A stretch of DNA of 64,000 nucleotides from Sympetrum striolatum (lineage: Eukaryota; Arthropoda; Insecta; Odonata; Libellulidae). A program made the translations under genes and the position numbers. The notes under the pieces were generated by a model, which did no database searches, was not told the DNA's origin, and worked only from the letters and a program-made list of their open reading frames with translations. Each line of letters starts with the position of its first letter. The first letter of the stretch is position 1. Positions 12,446-25,223 of the stretch are shown in pieces. The DNA is taken from the NCBI GenBank assembly GCA_947579665.1, contig OX388351.1, positions 59,466,939 to 59,530,938 on the forward strand, in the 5' to 3' direction.

Positions 12446-12601
12446 TCTTTTGGTCATAAAAAAATGTTCGTCTATTTTGCATTCACCCAACCAATACGGA
12501 TTTGGTTGACGGATCTTTGGATAGTTCTAATACAAGAGACGAATAAGAAAAATTCATAAATACCTTAAACAGAACAGCCCGTTCTCGTTAACAAGTACAA
12601 A

Positions 12602-12674
12602 AGGGGGAATTTTTCTTGGATAGTGTTTAGTTTAATTAAAGGATTAGGCATTAATACCAAACAAAATTCCCCCT
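12602..12674. repeat. 18-bp imperfect hairpin
   Basis: AGGGGGAATTTTTCTTGG (12602-12619) pairs with 12657-12674 with two mismatches across a 37-nt loop. It may be a small foldback remnant. Its size would also fit a small-RNA hairpin, but nothing else supports that. Confidence 0.55.
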
Positions 12675-12679
12675 ATCGA

Positions 12680-14220
12680 AGCTTTTTATGTACGAATGTA
12701 ATTTTGTCGTAAATTGTCATCTTCATCCGAGCATTAACTGTCCTCGTAGGGGTAGAAAAACTTTTAGGCAAATTAAAAACTTAACCCCGTTTTAGCATAA
12801 GCAGACTCATTGTCCTTGACTCCGCCTTGTTCTCATTAATATTTTAAGGTTGTCTTCGTTCCGTCAGTGGTATCCGTTAACCGTCCTCACTAAAGCACGA
12901 AAGGACTTTCGTTTTCTAGTCTCTCTGTCCCATGAAAGGAACAATTTTGCCGCAATCGAGAAATTTTCCGGAGCACCAATCACGTCTGAGAAACACGAGG
13001 GCGTTACTGCGAAGGAAGACTCCGCGGAGAGCGTTTCACGGTTCGGCATCGAATAATGGGTAAGAGTTTTAGGTGTCGGTATTTTGTACAAACCCTGTGG
13101 TGCATTATCAAAATGATCCCCTTCCCAGAGCCACTCTGGCGTGCGCTTCGCTGTCTATTCTAAATTAGGGGGTGGAAGATGACAGCGTCTCGGGGGATGG
13201 AGCTTCATACACCCCATGCTCTGAGCAAAATGAAGGGCGGTTGAGGCAGTGAATACCGTGCACATGGGGGCGCGTTGAACACAGCGCAGCGGAGGCGTGA
13301 CAGAGGACGCGAATGTGAGCATCTCCATCCGTTGGTTTAACTTCGATCAAGGCCGAGGAATTGCATTTACCAAAGACTATGAGAGAGGAATCTTGTTTCA
13401 TATTTTCGGCCTTCTTCTCTTAGAAATGAGGTTCTGCCTCATACTTCAGGGTAATATAGTGCCTAATTATAATATGCTGCCTTGAGGTTTGAAATATATT
13501 AACAGTTCTTTAGGCAGCTCTCTTAGCCCTCATTTTCGTACAGATTTACAGGACAGCATTTATTTTAATGAATAGTATATTAGTTTTTCTTATATTTAGG
13601 TTACATTTACATATAAATGCTATTATTTTGATACCTGGATAATATTAAATTTCATTAAGTTTGTATCGTATTACCAATTTTCGTTAAGCTCCATTAGTTT
13701 TAACTTGATTTTCGTAACTCATTACTTTCGAATTTCGCATGCTTAGATCACGTGTGCTGAAACATTAAATCTCAGAGATAATAAATGTAAGCTTTAGGAG
13801 CTATATGAGGTATTTTCACTTTAAATATAATAATTCTAACATACCATGAATCATTGCCATATTTAAAGTATCATTATTCTCTTTGTATATTAGCAATTAG
13901 AATAAATTGGAATTGACCAAAACATAATGCAGGATAGAAGAAGTCAGTTACAAAGTATATTATTATAATGGCACACAGAAAAATATGGTAGGCGATGCTT
14001 TTTCAGGGACGCCCAAGGAACAAAAGCACGTTAGAAAATGTTGGATATTAGCTAAGATGTAAATTAATGCTTTCATCTTAACTCGACGGAAATTATTACG
14101 ACGGTACTGAAAGGGGTGCTCAAAAGGACCCCAAAACCTTACGGTGATGCAAGATTTAATAAATTAAACGAGCTTAAAATTCTTTCGCACTAACGGAAGG
14201 ACTAAGTGCTGTGTTTATCT
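12680..14220. other. non-coding DNA
   Basis: 12850-13400 is moderately GC-rich with overlapping ORFs on both strands; the remainder is AT-rich. No supported gene. Confidence 0.45.
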
Positions 14221-14229
14221 TAAGTTAGT

Positions 14230-14990
14230 TTTCGCGCGGCGTAGGAAACTATGCTGCCCTGCCCTCTGCTGCCCTGCGCTACGCCTCTTCAAACCCTGTG
14301 CTCTGCCGCCGCGAGGGTGAAGGGAGCCGGTGGAGGGAGACTAATTTTGAAAACGCAGTGCGGAAATTGCATAACAGAGCCGTATTTCGTGCACTCTCCG
14401 CGTAGCTATAACGCGAACCTCCCTCACTCCATCCCCCAAAAAAGCCCGCACTCCATTCGCCCCTTCTCTTTCAACCCTTCCACGCAGCCCTCGCAGTTTG
14501 TCGATTTTTTAAAGTCTCTCTCTCTTCATTTTCCCCTCCCTCTTCTTCTCTTTTCAGGCGTCATTTTTGTCCATCCTCGCCGTCATTTCCCTTTCTCGGG
14601 ACTTCCCCCGTCACTGAAAAAACAGCCCCCCTTCTTGCGTCGGGATGGAGCTTACCTGTAGCTCTCTTTCGCGGGCGAAGTCGCATTTTCCCCCTCAAGG
14701 GGTCTCTCTTCACTTCCTCTTTTGACTGGGAAGCATGGCGGTGAAGTTTTTGGGTGAATTGTTGCATTTTCACGAGGAGCTTTCCCCGAGTGGTGATGAA
14801 TTTTTTCCATGCGGATACGCGTCAAGTACCCGTGTTATTCTAAGTTAGCGGTCGGAAGACAGCGGTGTGTTCGGGTGATTAACGACTTCTGGGCTCATTT
14901 CTATTCCATTCCGTGAATACTTTCGGGGTCGTTACTTTACTTCCGAGTTTTGTTCCCTTCGCAGGGGGGCGTTGAGAGTCGATGACGGAG
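14230..14990. promoter_or_regulatory. GC- and pyrimidine-rich island
   Basis: 14230-14340 is GC-rich and 14400-14640 is C/T-rich. The 136-codon ORF at 14251-14661 is dominated by Pro/Ser/Phe/Leu, as expected from a pyrimidine tract, and has no recognised domain. It could be a regulatory island or an untranslated exon. Confidence 0.3.
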
Positions 14991-15219
14991 GGAAATGTTT
15001 CGAATTGGATATTTATCGGTATGCTCCCAATTCGTTACTGTTTTCTCCAAGTGAAGTGGTTTTCGGTCAGAATCTTATTTTTGTTAGAAGCAGAGCGCTC
15101 TTGAAACAAACTTATGTTTGTATATATCACGCGATTAAAATAAACCAGGTTATGAAACAGAAACAGAGCCGAAAAATCAATTGGAAAATAGCGTAAGTTA
15201 AATACCATTACAATTTAAT

Positions 15220-15229
15220 TTACTTATTA
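15220..15229. repeat. target-site duplication of LINE copy A (left)
   Basis: TTACTTATTA here is repeated exactly at 16478-16487, bounding the LINE. The site is AT-rich, so some chance identity is possible. Confidence 0.6.
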
Positions 15230-16477
15230 ATAATAATAATAATTCGTCTTTATTTGGTGAGATTGAGATTTAAAAGTCTCTTCTTCCATCTAGCCATCTC
15301 ATTAATTATAAAATAAGAAGTAGGAATAATTAGAAGAATAGTGGATGTAAAAAACCTAAGAGATTCTTAGGAAAAACAAATCCACTGCAGGAAAACACCC
15401 ACAAGGAAGGGGGTGTAAAAAACCTGCGCAAACCTACCGATAGTAATAGCTAAATGATAAGAAAAGAGAAAAACATTCAAAAATAAATAAATACACTACC
15501 AATAAGTACTCACATGCAATACATAAATAAGAATCAGTTTACATTTGAAAAAGATATAGCAAAATACTAAGTAACATAAAAAACAAAATAGAAAAACAAG
15601 GAAAATGTACATGGATTTTCATCCATAAAGTACATTATGAGGAAAAATAAAAGAATATTATAAAAAAACAGTATCAAAATAATGCATACAGTTTGTACTA
15701 GTCAAAATTGTATATAACGTAGACATTTAGGTAACTCTACGTAAGAAAAAAAAGAGAAAACAAGAAACAGATGAGAATTTTAAGGTATAAAGACAGAGAT
15801 TAATTACGTACAAAGACAAAGAAAGCATCTTATGCGTTGAGAGGAAGGGCAGGAGCAAAATCAGTTAAGTATGCATAGGATAGAGGAGATTTCTTTTCAT
15901 TGCTGATTACATTGCTGAATTTCATGCCAGGGCATTTATAGGAAAGATTTAAGCAAGGATAGAGGAGAAAAATAAGGTGATTCAGTGAATGCATATTGAA
16001 AAAAAGGAGTAGTGTGGCTTTTTAATTCGGAAGTCTATCTAGCTGAAGGTAATTAAGGCATTTTCTCTGGAAAGAATGAGAGGACCAAGAGAGCTTGATA
16101 TTAGCCGGAAGGGAATTTCATAGCTTGCTTGCAGTTACAATATAAGAGTTGTGGAATGTTTCAGTTCGGTGGTGAGGGATAAGTAGGTTTTTGCATCTTC
16201 TTGTGTTACGGTTATGTACTGAATCTAAACTTACAAATTCGTTTGCGATGTATTCGGGAGTATATGTGTGTAGGATGTTGTAGAATGAACAAAGAATGTG
16301 TAGCTTTCTGCTAGAATCTAACTTCAACCAGCCTAATTTATCGTATGATTCAGATATATGTTCCTATTTTCTTAAATTAAAAATACATCTCACAGCTGCA
16401 TTCTGAGCTCGCTGTAGCTTAAGAGTTATTTCACCAGACAAGTCTTGGTAGATATTTGCTTAGTTACTTAAGATGAG
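15230..16477 (-). mobile_element. LINE family A, copy A (5'-truncated)
   Basis: Minus-strand element of about 1.25 kb. The 3' end is an ATT/AAT trinucleotide tail after AATAAAGACGAATT. The long 3' UTR (about 15245-16020) matches LINE copy B at 62985-63837 over its length, apart from an inserted SINE in B. The reverse-transcriptase tail lies at 16022-16459. The UTR contains nested stems GTGGAT/ATCCAC and CCTAAG/CTTAGG at 15341-15385, and CACCC/GGGTG at 15396-15415. The 10-bp TSD marks the truncation. Confidence 0.8.
16022..16459 (-). pseudogene. reverse-transcriptase C-terminal tail, two in-frame stops
   Basis: The minus-strand frame from 16459 reads through LQRAQNAAVRCIFNL, then LGWLKLDSSRKLHIL, a His/Arg/Thr-rich stretch, and NSLPANIKLSWSSHSF, ending LPN and stop at 16024-16022. 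This is the usual order after the polymerase domain of Jockey/CR1-like LINE ORF2: LQ-x-x-QNAA-x-R, then LGW-x-x-L-x-x-R, then W-N-x-LP. A TAG interrupts at 16366-16364. A TGA at 16120-16118 replaces the expected Trp before NSLP. Another stop lies at 16462-16460. It is a dead copy. Confidence 0.8.
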
Positions 16478-16487
16478 TTACTTATTA
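16478..16487. repeat. target-site duplication of LINE copy A (right)
   Basis: TTACTTATTA, identical to 15220-15229. Confidence 0.6.
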
Positions 16488-16489
16488 TT

Positions 16490-19400
16490 AACTACTTGTC
16501 AGTTATCTGAAATATTTCTTACCTTTGAACTAAAAATATTTCATTAACAACATCATTCATTACTTAATTTTAATCTTTCTGGAAAAAAAGAGAGGTTTGA
16601 AAGAAAATATCACCTTTAATTTTAATTTTTATGGTAAAAAGGTACCTATCTTCCTAATATGTAAAATTTACATGATGGTTAACATTGATCTTACATTTTT
16701 GCTGCAAAGGCAGTAAATAGTGACGCTAATTCAAATTCTAAGGCAATGGAATGGAAAAGGGCAAATTCTATTTATTCTCAATCCTGTTCCAAATAGCAAA
16801 ACTACAGCGTAAATGATACAACCAGTAGTAGTTCCAGCATTAAAATACTAGTTTTTATTATAAACTGCTGCTTTTAATAGTTATACTAATAATTTAATTA
16901 TTCATATTACAATGAAAATATTCTATTTAATTATGCTTGAGACATTCTTTTTCAAAACAAAAATATATATTTCGTGTACAGAGTTAATTTCAAGAGTAAT
17001 CTAAAATGTTTCCTGAAGAAAGAAAGCTGGTATCAGTTAAATAAGCGGCCTTGCATACTTATTTTGCCAATGTCAAGTCATTTTAAAAATAAAAATGAAC
17101 CTTCTCAATTGAGATCGTCTTACATTAAGTCTACTGCCCTTCTCTTTTGATTATCAGTCGTAAAAAACATGATCACGAAATAAGAATGCTATTTCTATCC
17201 CAGATGCATCTTCGGGAGTATAGTCAAGTCTCCTCTCTGGAAAATAGAACCGCAATTAATTTTGTTTCCTTAACCGTACCGCGGCCCTACTGACATAAGT
17301 CTCTCTTAAGTACTACGCGAATGTAGTCTATTCTTACCTCATTAAAATTCTGAGCTCTCGGGGGCTTTCCTAAGACTCTCAGCCAATTTTGGAATGAATA
17401 AGAAGTAACTTTTACCAGACATCTGCTGCATTCCTGCATATTTATTAAGTAAATTGTCATATTTTCAGTCGTTTGGGGATTCCGCATTTCATTTCCATGT
17501 CTCAGAAGCTATTCTTTGAAATAGTCTTTCATCAAAATTTATTTGGTGATGTCACTTATTTTTAGATGTAAATGTTTGAATCAAAATTTTTTTTTGGGTT
17601 TTGGGATTCGATTTAAGTTAAATTGATGGAATTTAAGAGTCCAGGACCTTTTAACAGTTTTATTTTTCAATATATATTGGTGCAACTTTTAAATTACAAT
17701 ATCCAACTAAATAGTATTTTAAATGAGGATCATCCAGATATTTCTCCGAGAAGAGCCTCTAAATACTCTTTACATTCTCTACCATATCCCTGATATAAAT
17801 CAGGAAAAAATCGGCCAATAACGATGCCGAGAGGAACTCATAATGCCAGTTCTGCTATGCTGGAAAAAAACTCAATCTAATATCACGACTTCTACGAACC
17901 GGGAAGCACTAATTCTACGAAATAACTTGCTCATCAATCACTTAAATTTCGAGTTTCCTTGTAAACTTTGCGTGTGGCCCTGTATTTAATGCCTTCCTAA
18001 ATCCAGAAACATGTGAAGAAAGAAATATTGGAAAACGGCTGTTAAAGAAATTTCTTTCTTGCTTTATCCGAATACCGGAATAAAGAGGAGGAACGCCGAC
18101 AAAAACGGCCTTTGGAGATTTTTAACCTCTAATCCAGAAACATTGTTACTGAACATTGAACAACTGTTAACATTGTATCCGTCCTAAAGCCTTCATCTGC
18201 TATTAACATTGTATCGTGATTAAATAAGTGCTAACCGATTCTCTCAGGAGCGCCCCATGCGGAATTCATGCTGACTTCCCGTTATTGCATCATTATCTCC
18301 GAGAAAAGGCTTTAAATAACAGCATAATGTGTGCTCTAGAATTCTGAAAATAATCTTATTTATCAATATCAGTTTAAAATATATAATATACTGCAATTCT
18401 GTACAATACAATGCAACTCAACACAATACAATATGATTTAACTCCGTGATAATGAATTGTTTATTATAACAACACTCCGAAGATCGTAAATCAAAATTTT
18501 TTCATCGTTTAATGAAGTTAAGATTAAGGGAAATCCTGTAATAACCATGCACTTCATTTATCGAAACTTATCACGTATTCAATCATAATAGCTTCTGTCA
18601 TCTACATTTTTCAATATTGCAATTATCTTTCTTTGCTACCATAAATATCCTCTTCAAGTTAATCTATTCTTTGTTTCATTGGTTTGAATGATACGTAGAG
18701 TGCATTTCAAGTTGTAGCCGTCTCGAAACACCCTCTCGGTAATTGAACTGGCACGAAATTAATCGTCGTTTTAATGTCTTTGTGACGTGATTTAAGATTC
18801 GCGTGTTCCCGTGCAGGATAGTGCAGATTAAAACGTTCCACTGACAACAGTCTGGAGAGGAGGGAACCATGGAAATTAATATTTTTCTTTCGAGGGAGAC
18901 ACATTGAGTGGATTGCTGTTGGGAGCAACGGTGCCTTGGAAAAACTCGGAAAGAGATAAGCCCATGGAGTTCTTCCTCCATTTAAGAAATCTCGCAAGTT
19001 CTTGAATTGCTTTTCTCAAAGCGTCGACATTAGTTCACTCGGCTAACGCGTTTTGTTTGTTTTAGCGCGTCCCTTATCTTTAACGTTCTTTATGAAAATA
19101 ACTTGCGACTGTTTTGTTAAAAGGAATCCAGAAACTTGAAAACAAGAGAAGCAGTTAAACGCTGAATTTCCTCCGTAGAATTGAATTTTATTTCATGGCA
19201 ATGGTCCGTTATCACCGAGAATAAGTCCGCTATCCCTATAAATCACATGTTTATATTGCAGATATATATGATGCCGAAGATTAGCCTTACTATATACACA
19301 TTCAAGGGACATATTTTCTCATTTGAATTACAAGAAATATGAAATTTAGTGTCAAATAGTGTGGAATTACAATGTACGTGTTGATTTTTGTGTTTTGAAT

Positions 19401-21860
19401 ATAAGATAAATTGTAGTACTTAGTCTATAGTGGGATGGAAATAATATTACTAAAATTATTATTTATTAAATTATACTCGATGAAGTTATTTAAAATAAAC
19501 CTCATCATTTTTGTAGTATTTATGTACACTAAAAATTATACTGTACCTACTAAAGCGATTTATTAACGAAAATCGCCTCATCACAATAATGAAGGGTTCT
19601 CTAACATTAGAATGTTCGCCTTTCAGGTATATTACGATGAATATTTTAAACAAATCAATTCTGTTGAGAAGAAATCAGAATATACTGCAGCTTAATTCTA
19701 CCATTTTTAATTCTAATTCTATTTAATTTAATTCTACCATTTTGTTGTGAAATAATCTGAATCTTAAAGATTATGGATACCTTTTTATTCTAAAGAGGAC
19801 TTATCAAAAATTTATAAAAAAGATTGGCATAGTTCTCTTCAGATTAATAAATTCTGGTTTCCTGTCCGGGTACTTTTGTTGGTACCTAGCGGTATTGCGA
19901 TATTTACGCAATCTTGATTTAAAAGAATGCCTATGAAAATGATAGATTCTGCTTCAAATTGATTGAAAAGTATTTAATGTTTCAAAACACAGTTCTCCAG
20001 TTAATGTTTTTGGTCATGCAGATTCATGTTTAGTATGGCTGCTATGATTTTTTTTTTAATTTTGCATTCAAGGATTCTTATCGAGGAATTCAATTCGAAT
20101 ACCCCATTGCTCAAATGAATTGAAGTAACTTTTAGCTGAAATCGATCAACATATCTTCATTTGCATCATTTATTATTTTGGATAATTATGTCTAAGATTA
20201 ATTTGCTGTCGGAGTAAATCATGAAGATAAATGCACGATGCAAAGTTCTAAAACATATTTTGAATCAACTTAACGAATCGAGCAGGTACATATACCTATG
20301 AAAATATACATATATCTTTAATTTCATACATTATATAATATATTCATACTAACATATGCTTATATATAATTGGTTGAAGATAATTGCTATGTAATTATAT
20401 TTTTTTCTCGCAAGGATTCAATTACATCACCATATTTAATCATAAGGATAAGGACCTAATTACCTTCCACTCTATGCCAATGCCGTTACTAGTAAAGTGT
20501 TACTTTAAAGGCGTATTTTTTTCATTACTAAGTTCATTTAATCTTTTTTCCATTCGTGGCTGTCACAAAAGTAGTTGATTGGATAATCTATCACAAGAAA
20601 ATTTGAAATTAACAGTTTTCTTTAGTTTTCTACAGATGCTGCCCTCGTTTTCTCATCCTGCGTGGCATCTTATCACCTGAGTGAAAATGAAATTCATAAG
20701 CGGAGTCGTGATGCTTCTGACATTCAAGTCAGAAGTAGTCTACTTTATGTCCTTATAACGTCCTTGAGTCGTCACTGTCGGACGGGAGCTGCCTTCCACA
20801 GCGATGCGATCTCTTTGGATCCGTTCAAGATTTTAACAAACCCTCCTCGGAAGATGTAACAGTTCACTTGTTTAGTCTGTTTTCCTTTTGAACGATCTCA
20901 GGTCTTGGAAATCTATTGCCGAAATCTGTTCGCAGGGAATCATTTTCTCAGCTCGTTCTCTGTCCTATTCTTCCTCTCCTCCTACCATCTGTCAATCATT
21001 TGTAAGGTCGCCTTAGTTAATTCAGAAGAGACATGCTTGTAGTAGAGGGAAAGTGAAGTGAAAACAAAGTTATGGGAGAGCTGTAGTAACGGAGATTGTA
21101 AGTAGTGATTTGATAGCAGATATCAGGGAATTAAATTTTTCTAAATTTCTACATTTTTTTGTTGAATTTTGCAAAATCAGTTAATTTTATTATTATAAAT
21201 GAGTAGGTTTTATTTTCTTCAAATTCAAACGATCAAAAATTTTACTCATTACCATTAATTTTTTATGCTTAAAATTTAGCTAGTTTTTATTTATTATGAA
21301 AGAAAGGCAAATTAATCAATAGAATATATCATATGATCTTCTTCGTCAAACATTATACATTTAGTATATTCAGGATGTATGAGGAATACAGAGAATTCAA
21401 CGAAGAAGTTCGAAGTTCGACTCACAAATCATCTTTAGCGTATTTCCTTTCCTCAAACATGTTTTATATTATTGTTCATATGTAACAGATAGATTTAAGG
21501 AACAACATTCATTTTATATATAATATTTTATAGCAAAATATATTTATATGTTAAAATTGGAACAACCATATTAGAATTGTCACAAATACGTAAATACTGT
21601 ACACGGTGATACAGCAATGTATTCAGTTCTAATACAGTGTAATCATGACTACTGTAATGCATATATCATACACCAACAAAGACACTACCACAATACAATT
21701 ACTAAGCAATTACAACTATATTCATCAATAATAATTGACTATCAACACATTACAATTACCCCAAATTTCAGATGCTATCGATCAAATCATTATGATTATC
21801 CCAATAAAATTATGATACAATTATCACCCAGTCAAAAATACAATTTGGTAGAAATGCCCT
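16490..21860. other. long AT-rich non-coding stretch
   Basis: About 5.4 kb with no supported gene. 18670-19030 is slightly GC-richer with two overlapping minus-strand ORFs of about 100 codons that show no motif. Small local duplications occur (for example TTAATTCTACCATTTT twice near 19695-19745). Otherwise nothing is recognisable. Confidence 0.55.
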
Positions 21861-21868
21861 TTCGTTAA

Positions 21869-22640
21869 ATGTCAAGCAAAAATTCGTCTTTTCTCTCTTT
21901 TCCTCTAACTCAGCACGTCATTACTCTTTCTTCATTTATTATCTTTCTCATTTTCCCGTCCCATTCCTATTTTTTCTCGTCTAAATACCACTTTCTCTAT
22001 TTCCTCCACTTTCACCATCCCCTCCTTCCTCTCTTTCACTTTCTCTTCTTTCCTCTCTTTCACTTTTCCACTCCTTCCTCTCTTTCAGTTTTCCCCTCTT
22101 TCCTATCTTTCACTTTTCCCCTCTCCCCTTTCTTTAACTTTTCCCCTCTCCCCTTTCTTTAACTTTTCCCCTCCTTCCTATGTTTTTCTTTTCCCCTCTT
22201 TCCTCTCTTTCACTTTTTCCCACTCCCCTCCCTTTCACCACCCCTCCTTTTTCATTCATATTTCTCTTCCAAGGGCTCCTCACTATTCGATTTTCTTCTC
22301 GGCCATCAATTCTCTTTCTTCTGATAATAAAATCTCCCCCTTTTTCTTCCCCGTTTTTACCTCTTTTTATATATTTTTTTCTTATTTCTTCCCTCCATTC
22401 TTACTTCGTTTGCATTCGCTGCATATTTATCTCACGTACGGCTCATTCCTGTCGCGTTTTTTTCCCTCTCTTCTTTTCCTTCCGCACCATTTTTTTCAGC
22501 CCTTGATTCCATTCGGCTCGTATCTAATTCCGCGGGGAACGAATTTATGTATTCCGAGTACCGTCCATTTTTTCATATCTGCTTGTCTTCCTCGGGCTTT
22601 AATGGCTCCTCCCGCGTTTCTTTTTTGATTAAGAATTCCT
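21869..22640. repeat. polypyrimidine tract with 25-bp tandem units
   Basis: Nearly 800 bp of the plus strand is overwhelmingly C/T. The core (about 22020-22230) is a degenerate minisatellite built on TTTTCCCCTCTTTC-like blocks. Two adjacent 25-bp units at 22112-22136 and 22137-22161 are identical. The long Ser/Phe/Leu/Pro ORFs here are by-products. Such mirror-like homopurine-homopyrimidine DNA can adopt triplex structures. Confidence 0.85.
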
Positions 22641-22649
22641 ATTTTCCGA

Positions 22650-23390
22650 AGGAGGGGTCTTCTGCCCGAGGAAGTTAGCATCGAGGAAAGAAGTTGTTAT
22701 TTCTCATAAGATCTTTCCTGTAACGAACCAGGAATGTGATGACTTTTATAGAGCAGGGTAAAGAAGCGTATGGGAGAATTACATAATGGTCGATTTTAAT
22801 GCTGTTGTGGCAGATATTTTTTGTTGAATCGTGTGTTTTGTTTAATCGGTGTAAGAAATGTTCATACCACTCTTCGTTGATTCTATTATTTGATTTCTCA
22901 TTTTATGCCTAATACTATTCGTTGCCTATCTGGCAAGCGATGGTGTATTTTTCGGTACGTCTTTTTAACAAAGAGTAGGAAGTATTTCAGTCCAAATATG
23001 GGAGAGAACTGTAACGGATTCACAATTGTGACTATATCTTAAAATAGTTCTTGCTTTGAGGTAGCGTGCTACAACTATTAAAAATAACACCCCATTTAGG
23101 TGTTGTGCGCATGTAGCTGATTTTATTTCAAGTCCAGTTGATCATGATCTTGATTTAAGATATATTTATTCCGCAGTTGTTCCTCTTCGTTCATTCCTTT
23201 AATTCTCACCTCATGTACGTAAATGAGAGTATATGTATTTGTAAATACGCAATCAAGTAACGCCTTTATTTCGAAGGAAAACTTTGCTCTTAAAATCTGC
23301 TCTTCCATTTAACCCATCGTCAATTCAAAATAGATCAATTTGCAAATAATTTATTGAGCTTGTTTAAATTAATAGAGAATAGAAAATAAT
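22650..23390. other. AT-rich non-coding DNA
   Basis: Nothing recognisable. Confidence 0.5.
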
Positions 23391-23392
23391 TT

Positions 23393-23482
23393 GTTGTGGA
23401 TTCAATAAGCCTAAGCAAAAATAAACATAGCAAGGAAACACCCGCTAAGAAGGAAGTGTGAAAAACCTACATACTTCGATTG
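23393..23482 (-). mobile_element. LINE family A fragment (3' UTR scrap)
   Basis: The stretch with AAGGAAACACCCGCTAAGAA and GAAGTGTGAAAAACCT aligns with the conserved 3'-UTR hairpin region of LINE family A (15341-15440 and 63143-63240). It is short and diverged, hence old. Confidence 0.55.
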
Positions 23483-25070
23483 CCAGAGCCCCTTGCAAAA
23501 TCAGATTTTCTTTTGGTCGTATGACTTCCATGTAGTTATTTCCCCGTTATTGATCAATAACCTTAGAAAGAGAATAAACAAAACCTTGAAACAACAGTAA
23601 AATTTGCGGACTGTATAGAATTCTCTAAATCTACTGGCTTGAATGCAATAGTTGGCCACCTATTTCTAACAAGTAGGAGTTTAATTAGCCGTCCAATTCT
23701 ACTTTTAGACTGGTTAAAATCAAATTCTTCGTTCTATAATCTTCGTGTGGATTATTGTTTCTTGATACAACATTTGTTTCCACGGTCTTTGACTTCTCGA
23801 TATTTTACGGTATATTCATTAATTGGCAGTTTCAGCTTCTGATTGCTCGACTAATTCTGTAGAATACGCCTTAGTTTACTTCTACTAGCTACGCACTGGC
23901 TGCACACAAACTTCAGGCAGAATTGCATCCAGGCCGAAATTAAAGCGTCGTTCCTTATAAGGTTATATGTTATCAAATAATTATCTTTGGAAAGAATGAC
24001 GGATTGAGATGTTACTCGGTGGAACTCCTGCATAATCAAGAAAGTAAAACTCACATAGTAGACTCCACAAAAAAATTAAAGAAGATCATTCTGTTTTGCT
24101 ACCATTTGAGATCATTTCCAGGTGAAATACATAGAAAAATAAATATAAATAAAAACACATTTTGTAAGTAAAATAAAAACTACAAAACTTAGATTTCGGT
24201 TTGGTTTTCCATGTATTTAATTTGATGATGTTACACGGTAACGGAACCTAGGTTGTTCTAATTTAACTTTCTTTTTGTGGACTCAACTAAGTGAGTTTCA
24301 CTTTCTTCATCTTCGGAAAGAAATTATTACCAATTTCATCACTTTTTCGATTTAAAAATCACAATTTGTTGTCAGCCACATTTCACTGATATAGTATCCT
24401 CCACAACCGAAAGCAATTCGACGAAGCGTCGAGGAAAAATATGGAATGAAGCCGAGAAAAGTCGCTTCTCTTTTAAAGAAACATCCATCGGAGTGTTTTT
24501 TATCCTCAACCGCGCCAACTAAGCGCTCCATTATTTCTCGCCTTGATGAGTCCGTCATAACCTCACCGCAACGCTTTAATTGCACTGTAAATAGAAGTTT
24601 ACTCCACCCGTCCTCAGACTTAGCTCAGGTGATTTAAGACCCGAGAGCGGTTGAAGGAGTCGGCGTTAGCGTCAGCCCGTTTTTGCGAAAGACATAGGCT
24701 CTGCTTTACGATGCTTCTGCCAAACCGAGAGCTCATTTCGAACTTCACAAACTTTGAAATTGGAAGGATGGAAAAACAATTTGACTCCTTAGGACCCGCA
24801 AAGCGATGCATATTTGCTGTTTTGAGCTCTCTCCCCCATTTGCAGACTAATCTTCAATAGATAATCGCTATTTCCCTTGGTTAGTTTTTATTTTAGGATA
24901 TTCCAGGACTAATAAGTTTACTCACTCACCATAATCTAACTTATAAGCGAGTGAAATAGTTTCTGAGGAGTAGTGCACTAGTAATGATCAAGGTCCCCCC
25001 ATGTAGAATGCCAAGAAAAGTGTTAATCATAGAATCATTGTGCTTCACTTGCGTGGACATGTTCCGCTTA
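23483..25070. other. non-coding DNA
   Basis: AT-rich, with a slightly GC-richer patch at 24400-24850 holding overlapping ORFs on both strands. No supported gene. Confidence 0.45.
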
Positions 25071-25074
25071 TAAC

Positions 25075-25223
25075 ATTCTGGCTCAGTGAGGGAAGCAGAG
25101 GAAAACTACCTCACTCCTCATTCTGGGTAGTAAACCTCATTGCTCACCACAAGCTCTTAGTGGCTTATGACAGAGGGGGTGAGGCACCAACCGGCCTTCG
25201 GGCTGAATACTGTACATGCATTA
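25075..25223 (+). repeat. dispersed arthropod repeat ending in a CCTTCGGG hairpin
   Basis: Contains GAAAACTACCTCACTCCTCA followed about 85 bp later by AACCGGCCTTCGGGCTGAA. From memory, this pair of blocks (…AAACTACCTCACTCCTC…ACCAGCCTTCGGGCTGAAGAC…) marks a repeat seen in several arthropod genomes, probably a SINE or LINE 3' part. That recollection is unverified. The repeat stops where the foldback element at 25224 begins, suggesting the latter inserted into it. Confidence 0.45.

Noticed and set aside
14251..14661. 136-codon plus-strand ORF
   Set aside because: Composition follows a C/T-rich tract (Pro/Ser/Leu/Phe), with no domain and an overlapping ORF on the other strand.
21869..22506. Two hydrophobic-looking ORFs of 97 and 108 codons
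   Set aside because: Phe/Ser/Leu/Pro repeats produced by the polypyrimidine tract, not membrane proteins.
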